Assembly (NCBI GenBank): GCA_003864495.1
Contig: ML133422.1
Span: forward strand, 927,057 to 991,056
Direction of reading: 5' to 3'
DNA from: Nemopilema nomurai
Lineage: Eukaryota > Cnidaria > Scyphozoa > Rhizostomeae > Rhizostomatidae
DNA: 64,000 nt
Shown: positions 1 through 12,800 of the stretch, in pieces
How the letters are laid out: each line of letters begins with the position of its first letter
How positions within the stretch are numbered: position 1 is the first letter of the stretch
Position numbers and translations under genes: made by a program
Notes under the pieces: model-generated
Databases searched by the model: none
The model's input: the letters and a program-made list of their open reading frames with translations, nothing else
What the model was told of the DNA's origin: nothing

Positions 1-784
1 ATGTTAAGAACAATTTCGTTCGATTATTTTCATTCACTCAACACGAGTGACTTTACTCTTAATAGCTTAACAGGGGCAATCAACAACAATACGTCAGAAA
101 GCCACATAAATGTCTGTGACCAAAGTAAGTAACAAATCAAGTTTCAATAAACAGAAAACAAAGAACAAGCCACAAAATGCTTTGCCTTGCGGCTTGAGCA
201 TAAAATATTCAAACATAACTGAGTCAAAAAGTACTTACTCTGTTGAGTTTAAGTTTAGTCCCAGGGTCGTCAAATCGCTAAATATAGAGAAGAGACAGGA
301 ATCAGGTAGATGGAAATGATAAAAACATTTATTTAAAGCATTGAAGGAGGAGGTGGGAGCAATACAGAGGTTTCCCCTATCCTATTCTTTATACAATAAA
401 AATTATTTTTTCAAATAAATTCTTTAACTAAAATCAAGAGCTTTTGTTTAGCACTGATGACAATACTGGAGAATAGACAAAGGTGGTGAGAAATTGGCAT
501 CTAGGTCTGCATCTGAAGGGGTGTAACAGGAAGCTTGGGTAATAGATCGGCTTTTGTTTGAATTAAAAAAGAACCACTGCCATTCGAGTGTCCCAAAGAA
601 AAACGAGCTCTTCAACACTGCATAGCTGGGGGTTTTCCTTCGAGAAATTCAACATGGAATCCAGTAACCCACAATACAAATTTTTCTGGCCTAAATATCC
701 CAAGTGAGTGGACAAAAAGATGGCACTTTCATTACTGTAAACAACGCGATTATACAAAAGCTCACTTCTACAAATCACAGATGT

Positions 785-885
785 ACCGCGGGCGGTAACG
801 CGGCTTAACGGGACGAGCACGGGTGGACGGGGCTAACGCGGGTGAACGGGGCCAACGCGGGTGAACGGGGCAAACGCGGAAAAAC
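785..885. repeat. GC-rich tandem repeat, about 19-bp unit
   Basis: Three to four imperfect copies of a unit like cgggtgaacggggccaacg lie just downstream of the last visible CNOT2 exon on the transcript strand. It is markedly GC-rich against an AT-rich background. Confidence 0.75.
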
Positions 886-897
886 GAAGAAACAAAC

Positions 898-3800
898 CTT
901 CCAAGAGCCAAAGTGACCAAGTTCGGTTCCGTTTCAGCCGCTCGGATGAACGTTAACAGCCCGATCATGCCAAATTGATCTGTTACCATTCCAACTGGGA
1001 TATTGGTAATAACACCTAAAGGAAATTCGCCTGTTAGAACTGCAGTCGGGCAGGCACTGTCACACCGAGTGTCATAACAACTGTCACACAGGGTGTCACA
1101 TCTTCTGTCACATCTTCTGTCACATCTTCTGTCACATGTTCTGTCACATCTTCTGTCACATCTTCTGTCACATCTTCTTTTACATCTTCTGTCACAACTA
1201 CTATCACACAGACTGTCAGAACTATTTTCACTACAGTTACTAATATTGTAACAAAATATTGTCACAACTACTGTCATGCAACTATTGTCACAACTACCAT
1301 CCCCATAAATACATTCCTGCATGCTAAAAATAAACTTTTCCACAATGTTGTAGTCCACGCTCAATTTGTTTGAAGTAATGTCCTTAATGAACCCTTATCG
1401 TCTAACGAGTTATTGAGCAGCTTATAGTTTCTAGCAATCAAAATGAATGGCGTTTAACTTTCATTGGCTTCGTTCTGCAATAGTTGATAATTAAATTGCA
1501 GTTACTTTTCTCCCTCAATATATGCCACAACATGGTCTTTCAGAAGGCATGCTTTCCCATTGCTAAGGTTCCACAAAGAGTAATGGATCCTTGACGATTT
1601 TCACAAGAAATAAATGTATACAAAAGATATGCTTCACAAAAGAAAGTTTATCTCACCAGATGAGCTTGTTTGTATGCCGGCGGAGCCTGGAGTTCTAGAT
1701 TTTTTATCACTGAAAGGCCTGGAAAAATCAGGAAAAGCAAATAGGTGAATGAAATTGGTTGCGCCGCTTACGAAACACGTAAGAAAAAGCCAATTCATAG
1801 CGATCGATTTGATATGTTGTTGACACAGTAAGGAACAGTAACGCACGTTTTCGCTAGAACACGTTGCTGGAAATGACTTTGCTATTTAATCGTTAGCTAT
1901 TTAGTTAAAAAAGCAAAACCAGCTGCTCAAAATTGGCTGTTTTCAAGAATATAAATTAGAGAAGAACACACTTCTGTGCACGATTGCAGCAACAGTTAGA
2001 AAGTAAGAAATTTCGGGGTCATTCGCTTGTATTTCTAATCACGATCGCGCCACTTAGCCGGAGTTAAATGCTCAATTGTACATTAGAAAATTAAAGGAAA
2101 TGAACAGTGAAGTTGCAAGAAGAAGAATGCGAGGAAATGGCGCAGTCAAAACAGTCACAAAGAACCAGCGAAATTGGCGCTGACAGAAATTAAAACGCAT
2201 ATGGCCTGTGAAAAGTAAGTTTTCAAAAATCAGCTTCTAAAAGGCTTCGTGGAATTAATGCCTCAAATATTACCAAACGATTAGCAAACGTCAGTAAAAG
2301 AGCCATTGTAAAAATCAAAACAAGTTATTTATCAAGTTAGTTCTCAAAACAAATCAAAACTTCTTTTTAAACAAAATACACGCATATCAATTCCTGAATA
2401 AGTATGCACAAAATGACACAGGCCATAAAAAACGGGAAAAAAAGATTGATCAATCGTTAATCGAAAATTAATTAGTGGCCAGATCTCCAAAATCATCTGT
2501 ATAGAAGATTGGATGAATCAAAAGCTTAGGCAAATAGCCCAAAGACAATAATCATAAATCAATTTAATATCAACAACAAAGCGAAAGAAGTACAACGTAC
2601 AACGTCAAGACGAAAGAAACTACTTCGTCTTTATAAACGATTATATCTATTAGAAAACGATAAAGTTATTACGGCTAATAATGTGAAAGGAATTTAATAG
2701 TTACAAATGACTTATAATGCAGACCGCTAGGAGATCTGGTGAAGATCATTAATGAAGTTAAAAATAATCTCAAAGAAGAAGAAGAAGCCATTATTTGATA
2801 AACAGACATACCTCCCGTCTTTGACAACACTTTCGTAAGATGACCCCGAGCTCATCAGCAACTCTTGGTACACTGTTGGAGTAAATCAAACAACAAATAA
2901 TGATACAATTCACTCAATTCAGGGGGCTAGCTGATATTATTTACATAACATTGCTTGGTTTCGGCATTTCACGAGATAATTTCAAGCTGCAATCGTTTTA
3001 GGTAACAGCGGCTGGTTTGAGTTTGGTTGCCTTGCTGAAAATACAGCCAATTTAATGAAAATAACCAGTTCTTGTTTCAAAGCGAGGCAAAGCAAGTTTA
3101 GACAAAAGAGGACTGCCATAGTTAATGGGGAGGATGCCAGTAATGCCATAACGGAATAAGACGTGATCAAAGAAGCACAAACAAAGCAAATTGGATGGAA
3201 ACGAAAGCATAATCATGCGCAAAGGTCCTAATGATAGCTTCTTTACTATCTGCCAGCTATGTCTTTCTGGAGCCCGTGAATGATAAGTTGGGCCATTTCA
3301 AAATGATGATAAAAAGGGCAATTGGACAACGGACCACAAAGGGTCATCAGGACCATAGAAGGAAAAAGGGCCATTGGACCGTAGAAGGTAAAAAGGCCAT
3401 TAGACCATAGAAGATAAAAGGGCCATTGCACTATAGAAGATAAGAAGGCCATTAGACCATAGAAGATAAAAAGGGTCATTGCACTATAGAAGATAAAAAG
3501 GGACATTGAACCATAGAAGATAAAAAGGGACATTGGACCATGGAAGATAAAAAGGGACATTGGACCTTAGAAGATAAAAAGGTCATTGGACCATAGAAGA
3601 TAAAATTGGCCATTGGACCTTGGACGATATAAAGGGCCATTGGACCATGGACGATATGAAGGGACCATGGACCGAAGAAGCATCAATCGGTAATCAAAAT
3701 TAGGCATCACAATATTTTAGCACCGTTAGGTCTTGAGCAAAACAAGTTCAAGCCCTTTCTGCTTGACAAAGATAATTAACCTGAAAAGGGAATCAACATT

Positions 3801-6800
3801 TGACTAACAACTTCTAGCATGAAGTAGATTAGAATATAGCAGCTAGTGAAAAGATTCTGTTTGCCTAAAAACCAAAAAGTCATTATAGAGGTTTGGTGAT
3901 GTCGCTAGTAAACATTGTTTCTTTTTTAAAAGCAGTGGAAAGTAGTCTGGTCGTGAGAATGTGTTTGCTGATACAACAGGAAGGGCAAATACAACTGCAT
4001 CAAGGTTTCAGGAAAAGGGAGTGGTTAAATAGCGAAAATTGTGATGACGGCAATGGGCAGAGTGATGTTGTGATATAGATGATGATTACAATGATTATAA
4101 TGATTACAGAGCCATTGATTCATGATGACTGATAGAAAATGATAAATTACTAATGATTCATAACTCAAAATGAGTTATGAAGACTGATGATGGATGATGA
4201 TTAATGATTGCTGATTGACGATGATTCCGCACGATTCATATGATTTATAGCAATTGGTTATGAAAATGACGACTTACAAAGAAATTTATGATTAGTCATG
4301 ATTACGATGGCTCCTCGTGAATCATACAAAACAATGACGTTTGCTGTGATTATGCCAAATATGGTGATGATTGAAGACTAGCATGTGAGCGTTGTTTGTG
4401 ATTATTGATTACAATCAACTGTTGGTCCTGAATAGCGAGTTTTAACTGTTCCCTAAAACAAAGGCATCAAAAAATCTTTAATGACGTCATGATCGGCCTT
4501 CCCGCATTTCTGTTGACATCAGCGTAACAATGAAAGCTTGATACTAGCCAAATGCATTTCTTTGTGCAATATTTTCCAAGGAACACCGTCTATGAATCCT
4601 TCATCTCAAGCAATCCCTGTCTATAAATTTTGTCTTTCCTTAAAAATTCTTTAGAACTCCTCAAAAATTCTCTCCTTATTTAGAACATCCCAAGCTGATT
4701 GGACTCAACAGAACTAGCTGATTCCACCACTGGAGCATCACAAACAGGCCACAGATTTTATAGAATATGGGGTTCTCGGGATGCTCTAAAGCTTCCCGCT
4801 GTCACAGAAGTCTAAAACATTCCTTCTGGAGCCTTCCCTAGTATAATTTCCTGTTATTTCTGGCAAATCAACAGCACTGAACTTTAATTTCATAATCACA
4901 TCCTCCTACAGCTGTCTATGTACTGACCATGCAGCCCATCATCTTTGCTAATAGCCAGAATTTATTTCAAAACACCACTTGTTATGTACGCAGGCGGACA
5001 AGCAAGGGCGGGCATAACCAACACCACAAAACAGACTGCTGAGCCTGACAGGTCTTCTGCACTTGCAATTGATTCGAATAGAAAGAGTCTCGGTAGCCTT
5101 AAGCAACAACATTCTCTCAACGACATCAAATATGCCTTTCATGGCGCTCCCACTTGGGAAATATCAAATGGGGACACCGTGGTTTTTGCTATTTAACTTG
5201 GAGATGTCATGAGAACAAATTCTAGATTTTTTGTTTAGATTCTATGGTTTTTAGCAGCAATCTAGAAAATGCCGATACTAAATTTGTTGAAAATTGGCTG
5301 GTGGTCGACAATGGAAAAAGATAAGGCTGTGATCGGATTTCTTGTTCTGGTTAAAAACTTTCCTAAAAATGTAACAAAAAATTTAGAGTCTTGATAAAGA
5401 GCTGTGTATCCGGTCCAACGAAATGTTTTAGGTAGGTGTATGATACTAAGACATAACATCAAATTGTTTTGCCTCTATGAGTTTTGTTTATACGGGCTCC
5501 ATGCGGAGCACCAAAGCATTGTGTGTCGAATAGCATTTCCGCAGATCAAAAAGATAGGGATCTTCAATGTTAGTGTGAAACGGGTAGATATAAGATGAAA
5601 CATTAATTACCTAATGATTTGCTTTCTTGGTGTAATGAAGATTCTGATTGTGAAGTTCCAGGAAGAGCGGGAAAGTCTTCGTTTTGAATTTGAAACTCAT
5701 TGACGGAATCTTGGGTTTTGTTGGCTACCACGACGACTACAAAGATGAGAGGCATGGCATTATGAAAACGAAACTGGCTGGAAAATGTTGTGATGGAGGA
5801 GATAACAGAGGATTGAGCTAATTTTGCGAAAATGGGCTAAGTGAATTGAACGAAAAGGCCATTTGAGTGGCAATTCGCCGATCAAGAAAGCAACGGTTAA
5901 ACAATCAAATCAGAACAGTTTACTGTTACAACAGCTTTTATAAACAGACTAATTGCTGGTTGGTGAGGATAATTGATGGAAACGAAAATCAGGAAGCACT
6001 GCGGAAAATCTTTGAACCACTAAAAGTTGGATCCTTGATGATTCTGCAAAGCAGCTTAATGAAGGGCTAGAAAGCTTGACAAATGCTGTGGTACAGAAGT
6101 TGATGATGAAAGCTAGGTTAGCAGCTTTGACTACTTACATGGTACAGCATTCTTAATCATTATCAATCATCACATCATCAATCATTCATCAATCATTCAC
6201 ATCAATAAGAAGATGAAGACAACAGTTGGAGTCATATTGAAAATCATCAATCACCCTATTAACAATCATCACATCATCAATCATTTATCAATCATTCACA
6301 TCAATAAGAAGATGAAGACAACAGTGGGAATCATATTGAAAATCATCAATCACCCTATTAACAATCATCACATCATCAATCATTTATCAATCATTCACAT
6401 CAATAAGTAGATGAAGACAACAGTGGGAATCATATTGAAAATGAACAACCACCCGATCTTTATACTTACATGATTCAAAATCATTACTCTGTAGGGCACC
6501 ACCTAAGAAATGAATTCACAACAGCAATTAAAATTTAACCCGATGCTTTCGAAACTTAAAATAATAAGCAGCATTAACATTCACTCGAGACAAAGGTGGG
6601 AAAACGATGCAATTTCCGGGCCAAACATCCCACAAAAGGTGAGTTATATTTTATTTCATTTAACGCATAATTAAAAGTTAGTAGCAGTGCGTAGAGATTG
6701 TCCTTGTAAATTCTGTTTCAGGTGCTTAGAAATATCGCCCTTTATAATCATCTGACCTTGAATAAATAATACCATTAATCTAAGAAGTGCCTGTCTTTTT

Positions 6801-9800
6801 CGCTACGCCGCAGTGCGGCTACTATGCTTCTTAACGCTCTGTTTATCCTCACTCCGAGATTCGTGCGGCTTCTATTCGAGGATGGCCTGTTTTTTTAAGA
6901 GCGGCTACTACTCAAGAAGCTGGACGACAAACCATAGCCAGTCCTAGAAGGTAGCGACGCACTCTGTGAACTGGAGGGTGAGGAAGACGTGCCTCTGTTT
7001 GCCAGAGCAGGGAAGTCCACATCAAAGTTGCTGATACCGGAGCCGATTGGCTGGGTGAGATTGTCCGAAGATCCTGCAAATAAACATAACTAGCTTTAGC
7101 ACCCTGGTAGCATCGTGGGCTGTTTATTATTGGCGATCAATGGAACACAACAAGTACATCAATTCAAGGGTACAACCTGTATGGGTACAACCTGTATGTC
7201 TCAACCCACTTATGCAACTAGAACTTGACCTTTCACCTTTCCTTGATCTATGAACTCTGACCTTTTAAAAGCCTTAGCAGAACAGTCATTATCAAAACTT
7301 TTTTGAGAGTGATATTATGGCCAGTGGAGGGTTTGGTGTTCTTGACTTTCTTGACTATTATAGCATCAAATAGCAAAATAGCGAAATAGCAAGATAGGCG
7401 ATTAATTGCTGCTTGGATTTACTTAAATTAGCATATATGGAGGTGAATTACTACCAGTGATTACCTGAAAACACAGATGCCATTGTTGACTGTAAAGATG
7501 ACACTGCTTGTCCGGATGACACACTTTGTAACTGGCTTAACAAACCCCCCTGAAAAAAACAAGCAATCAATCAAAGTGACTTTATTCAAAAACAAGATTG
7601 ATTTAAGAAGGGGGGGGGGTATTTTCTTCAAAATAAATATGAAAGGTGAATATCGTTAAAACTTTATATCAACCGTTACGACATGAGAAGCTTTCTGTAA
7701 CAATTTTTAACAACAATACAACGCCAAATTGTCAGTTGTTGCAGCAAAGCAAACTCTACCCATTACCTTATTCTTCGTTACGTGTAAGGTTAAGCAAAGA
7801 GAATAGATAAAAAGAAGTAAATGTAGATACTTCAAGACGGACGTTTCATCCTAATAAACAGAATAAAAAGCTATTAAATGCTTGACATACTTGGCTCCAG
7901 ATGATGAGAATGGTCTTATCCCGATACCTGAAAACGTTCCACCACCAGTCAAGCTGCTTAAACTGCAAGATATTATCGGAAATTAATAACAGACACTATA
8001 AGTAAAAAAAATTAAATTATGACGTCACCGCATCTAATAAAGAGAGTGGGGAAAATAAACCTGCGCAAAGGCTGCAGTTGCGAAGGCGCTTTTCAACAAT
8101 ACAAACCAATATACTGAAGGTTAATATCAAAACTTTAGCAACTCCTATTACTGCTTAAGGCTCCAAGTAGCAAGGAATCATGTGAGGACATTCGATAGCA
8201 ATAGAAAATACGGGCATCGTCATACCATAAATTGTCATACCATAGCGTGAATTCGCTTACCTTCCAAAGCTCCCAACTCTGTGAGGAGGTTGACTTGAGG
8301 TTGGAATTTGTGAGATTTGTTGCTGGTGTACAGGTTGGGTCAATCCCAGAGGGAGAATGTTAGGTGAACTTCGGGAGCCACTAAAAACACGTCAAACACA
8401 AGCAGTGAAAAGGACGGTTCACGCAATTAACGATTAATCTACACACAAAGAATAAACACTACATTGATATAAATTTAAATTTTTCGCATCATCCAAAGCC
8501 TTAGGCATACCTTATTGACAACAGACCCAAGGACACGAATGGAGATCAGATCTAGTCATTGATAGGAAATGTGACCAATAAGAATTTAACTGGATTCAAT
8601 ATTTCCTTGCTACTCATTATCAGTGGGTAATAGCAACGTGTCTTATATGAGCAACAAAGAATAATTTCCACCAATAAAATATGCACTCGGTCTCAAATTT
8701 TTATCCAACCAAAACTAGACTTTTCATGCTTTTATTTATCTATGAACATTGACATTTTACAAATATTCAATATACACAGAACGGAATATCAATTGTTATC
8801 AATGTCTTTATACACGCTTGACTAGAGACCCTGCCTCATTCGCTAAATTCGACGAAAAATTTTCGTTTACAGACGGCCTTTGACCTTCAAAGACATCTGA
8901 ACTCTGACCCCAACACACTGGCCGTCATGTGTACGGTACAACATTTTACATACCTGCTTAAAGCGGAGGGTAGTCCAGCAGTTCTTCCTGACTTTTGTAT
9001 TGAGTTATTTATTGCGGTCTGGCTCTGCGAGTTAGACGCATGACTTGATGTTAACTGTTGTCCGACTGTTGATCGCCCGCCCATTGATAGCAGTCCGTTC
9101 CTACGAAAACACCAAAGCTGGTATCTAGTAAGTGGACCAAAGACACGGAACTAGATAGAAACACTAAAAAGAGTTCTTGGCAGCAGTGGAGCAAAGTAAC
9201 AAGAGGACAAAGGTTCTTAAAAAGGGGTATATGCTTATTGTTATTCAAATACTTTGTTTACCTTCCAGGAGACGTTTGTCCGGATGTCGACGATGCGCTG
9301 TGATGGAATCCGGTTGAGATAGGTGGCAACCCCGTGCCCGATAACCCGCCAAATCTGTCGCTTCCTGATGCGATGGGCGGCGTGGAAAAACTCCGTGAGA
9401 ACTGGAACAGAAAAGTTAACAACGCCTTACTGTCGATGCGCTGAAGGCGTACCAAGATACTTATGTTCAGAGGCAATTATGTCGATAATTAGCTGTTACC
9501 GGGATAAACAACAGATATAATAAATATTCCAGGCGGTTTGGCATACTTCAAAGCAAATTAACAGCTACAGTGGTATTCATGCTGAATGGGGTTGCTTCGA
9601 GATATAGACTAGTGACATTATTTCGAATTTGTAACTAGGTTGCGAACATTGTGAATTGTATGTTGGGTGCTTTGCGCACTTGAATGCAAACGAGTCATAC
9701 GAAATCAGTTAGGTTAAAAAAGGAGAAACAGATTTCTGATTGTTGTAAGAGAGAAGAGAATGACAGGGAATAGCACAGAAGAGCGCCATTAAAAGCACGA

Positions 9801-12800
9801 TTTATGTGTTATGATGACGTTGAGGTTCAAAGTAAAAGTATTTGTAATTCCTTTAGAAAGAGCATCTGCATTAAGGTAAGCAGGCACTGTAGGATTGTCA
9901 ACACAAAAACGAAGCACCAATAAACACCATTGATGCACACCCATAAACGTTGCTCGTGCATATTCGATTGCTGAAGGCATGTGACTAAATGACATTCGCG
10001 GCGATATGATTGCATTCAAAACAAGGCTAGGCGGTCATGGCCACAACTCACCTGTGTTGTACTGATCTGTCCTCTCGATGTTTGCGTCATTTGCCCGGAA
10101 CTGTACATGGGTAGTGCTCCGCCTGGAAAAATGACGTCAGACCTTGACTAGCTTGGTACCAGGCCCCTATGTCTATCTACTGGCTGCTTAAGTACAAACA
10201 ATGAAACTGCATTATAAGTTTGGATATGAAGCAGGCGGGTGTCTAAAAGTGGATGCATTACCATAAACGGGGTTTACTTAGCGATGTCTCCAGCAGGGGG
10301 CACCCGCCCCTCCTGCCTTCAGATAGATAGCTCCATTCTGACAACTATCTTAATGCTTGCCCCCCCCCCCTTGCTCTGAAAATATAAAGGGGTCCCTGGA
10401 AGACTCAAAATTCTAGAGTAATTTAACGTAGCTAGAAGTCAGGTTAGGAAAAAAAGTTTTTTGGGCGAGTAGAAATCAAGAATAAATATGCAAAGGTTTA
10501 GAGTTCTTCATAGTGACAAAACACGCTTGAACATGCTCGATGGGACATCAATATAGAACCTTGTCTATGGATTTGTTTGAAAAGCTAATGACGCAGAAAG
10601 TTTTATGGAAATGATGTACACATGTGGCATACAAAAAACTAAGGCTTTGGACAAAACACCACCAGGGGAGGATACAAGAGGATGCATTAGCAAGTATACA
10701 CGTGCTTTGAGATAAAACGATATCGAAGGACAGCGGAAGAGTAGCTCTCCTGGGACATACCTGGCTGGCTTGTTGATCTCCATAAGTCAGCGGAAACATC
10801 TGAAGAAATGAGGAAAGAATATCGAAATGGGATTATAAGACTTCATGAAACTTGATAGACTAGCGGCAAGGAATGGAAATGTAGAGCTTAAGGGAAATGA
10901 AGTTCGATCAAAAAAAGGCCAGTGCTCTCTTCATTCTCTCTCTTCTCTCTTCTTCTTTCAAAATAGTCAACCTCCACCCGGATAAAATGACATGAATTAC
11001 TAAAACCATGGAATCACTAAAAGCGTGTCAATACAATCCACTTAACAAAAAAATGTCCTCCTTGGTTTGAGCAATCCACTGCCAGAAGTACAAATGCTTA
11101 ATAGTGAAAACTCGATTAACCATAGGTCAAATGCTGACGCCAATACAATAACAAAGTCAAATAAGGAGTATTTAGGACGTACCATCCAACGACTGTCCGC
11201 CATTCCATGCACCCGATCGAGGATCTGATAAAACGAAAGAGAGACTAGTAGTATAACATCAGACATACAAGTGTTCTCGCAAATGCTGAACCACTTTTCA
11301 TATAGCATTCTCTTTGACTCTTCAATGTAAACATTGATAAAAACAATATTTTGAGCAAAAGAACTCAAGTAATTAATATGGTTGTTGCTGTATGAACGGC
11401 CTTGGAAACTCCTAATTAGCACCTTGCTACAGTGCCGATATAATTTCATCTCTTTCATTATGAAGAAAATTCCAAATGGCAAATACTTAATTAAAAATAC
11501 GAAAGGAGAGTCAGGGTCAAATTGTGAGAGTCACAAAAACCAATTTTCCAGCGACATGCATTCTGGGTAGAGGCAAAGCACACACCATCAAAGGCCTGTC
11601 CTGCACCGTTCCACGTACCAACTCTTGGATCTGTAAAACAATCATAAGTTTATTTCACCGCAATGTCCCCCGAACAACATGTATGGAAACACTATACAAG
11701 ACTAAGGAATACTTAAGTCCAGGGGGGCACATGGTTGACAATTGTAGGGAAAAAACAAGACACTTCAAGGAATAACTACCACGCCGCACATCTTTTTCAT
11801 GAGGAAGTCTTGACAAAATTAGCAGAAAAGGAGTGATTTAAGGCAAAATTTGACTCATCTGTGCCCTAAAGTCAAGGATTCGGTGATCTCGCCATCATTT
11901 GAGAAGAAAATTAACTGATTAATACAACAAATTGAGCTCCAAGTCTTTACATCTGGGAAAAAATTCACGAAATAAATGACATGCAAACCTGACTGGGACC
12001 CATATAAGCTTAACTGCGTCATCTGTTGACTAAGCTGCAAAGAAAGATTTCAGCGTGTAAGTTAAACATCGCCTGGTTATGTCACGCGTGTGCCAGACAG
12101 GATTTATTGATACCAACACGACACGTGGTTTATACTATAGCTTAGCCTTGCATTTGATTGGTCGGATACTACTACTACCTGAGGTACCTGATTGGTCAGA
12201 TACAGCGCTCAGTCATGAGCAACCAATCAATAACAAGTTCTTAGTAACGCGGTCATTTTAAAATTCTTAACAATAGTCTAGCGACGAAAGGTCACGTTTT
12301 TGGAGCTGAGAGATACAGATCATATTTATCGACAATATGACAATATGAAGTTATACCACAATTAACAAGAACATAAAGCCAGTTTAACTGAACTTCCTAC
12401 GCGATCGTTCAGGCGTATATCATATAAACTGTAGACAGCTAAATAGAAATCTCAACTTATCCTAGGAGGACTTATATTCCGTCGCGTAATTTATCTTCCC
12501 TCTAATTCGCGCTTCACTCAAATAAACTAAAACGAGGCTCGCACAACACAAACACCAAAAGAAACTTACTTCTCTGTCTGAAGGCCTCTGAGGAAATCCT
12601 GGTTTGTTTAATAAAGGATTGTTAAAATCTTCCTCAGTTTCGTTGTCGTCTTTGTACATTCCCATTTTGAAGCCTTGTTTTGCATGCCCGAATCCACCTC
12701 CAAGGTTAGGTTTTCGTCCACCTAAATTCCAAATGGAAAACTTTCATCAGCTCTTAATAACTAGCAAAACAAAAATATTGTATCTGATACGTAGTACCTC

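Noticed and set aside
563..720. Minus-strand frame near 560-720 as a further CNOT2 exon
   Set aside because: LGYLGQKNLY is vaguely like the next CNOT2 segment, but the rest does not align and the splice context is poor.
768..1364. A 198-residue minus-strand frame rich in CDRRCDRR
   Set aside because: Only the NIPVGMVTDQFGMIG part is coding (a CNOT2 exon at 1015-898). The Cys/Arg part is the 12-bp minisatellite and the end is the GC-rich repeat.
3246..3560. Minus-strand frame of repeated SLFIFYG
   Set aside because: Explained by the minisatellite at 3306-3675.
6213..6410. Plus-strand 65-residue frame with a 33-residue repeat
   Set aside because: Product of the 99-bp tandem repeat; antisense intron of CNOT2.
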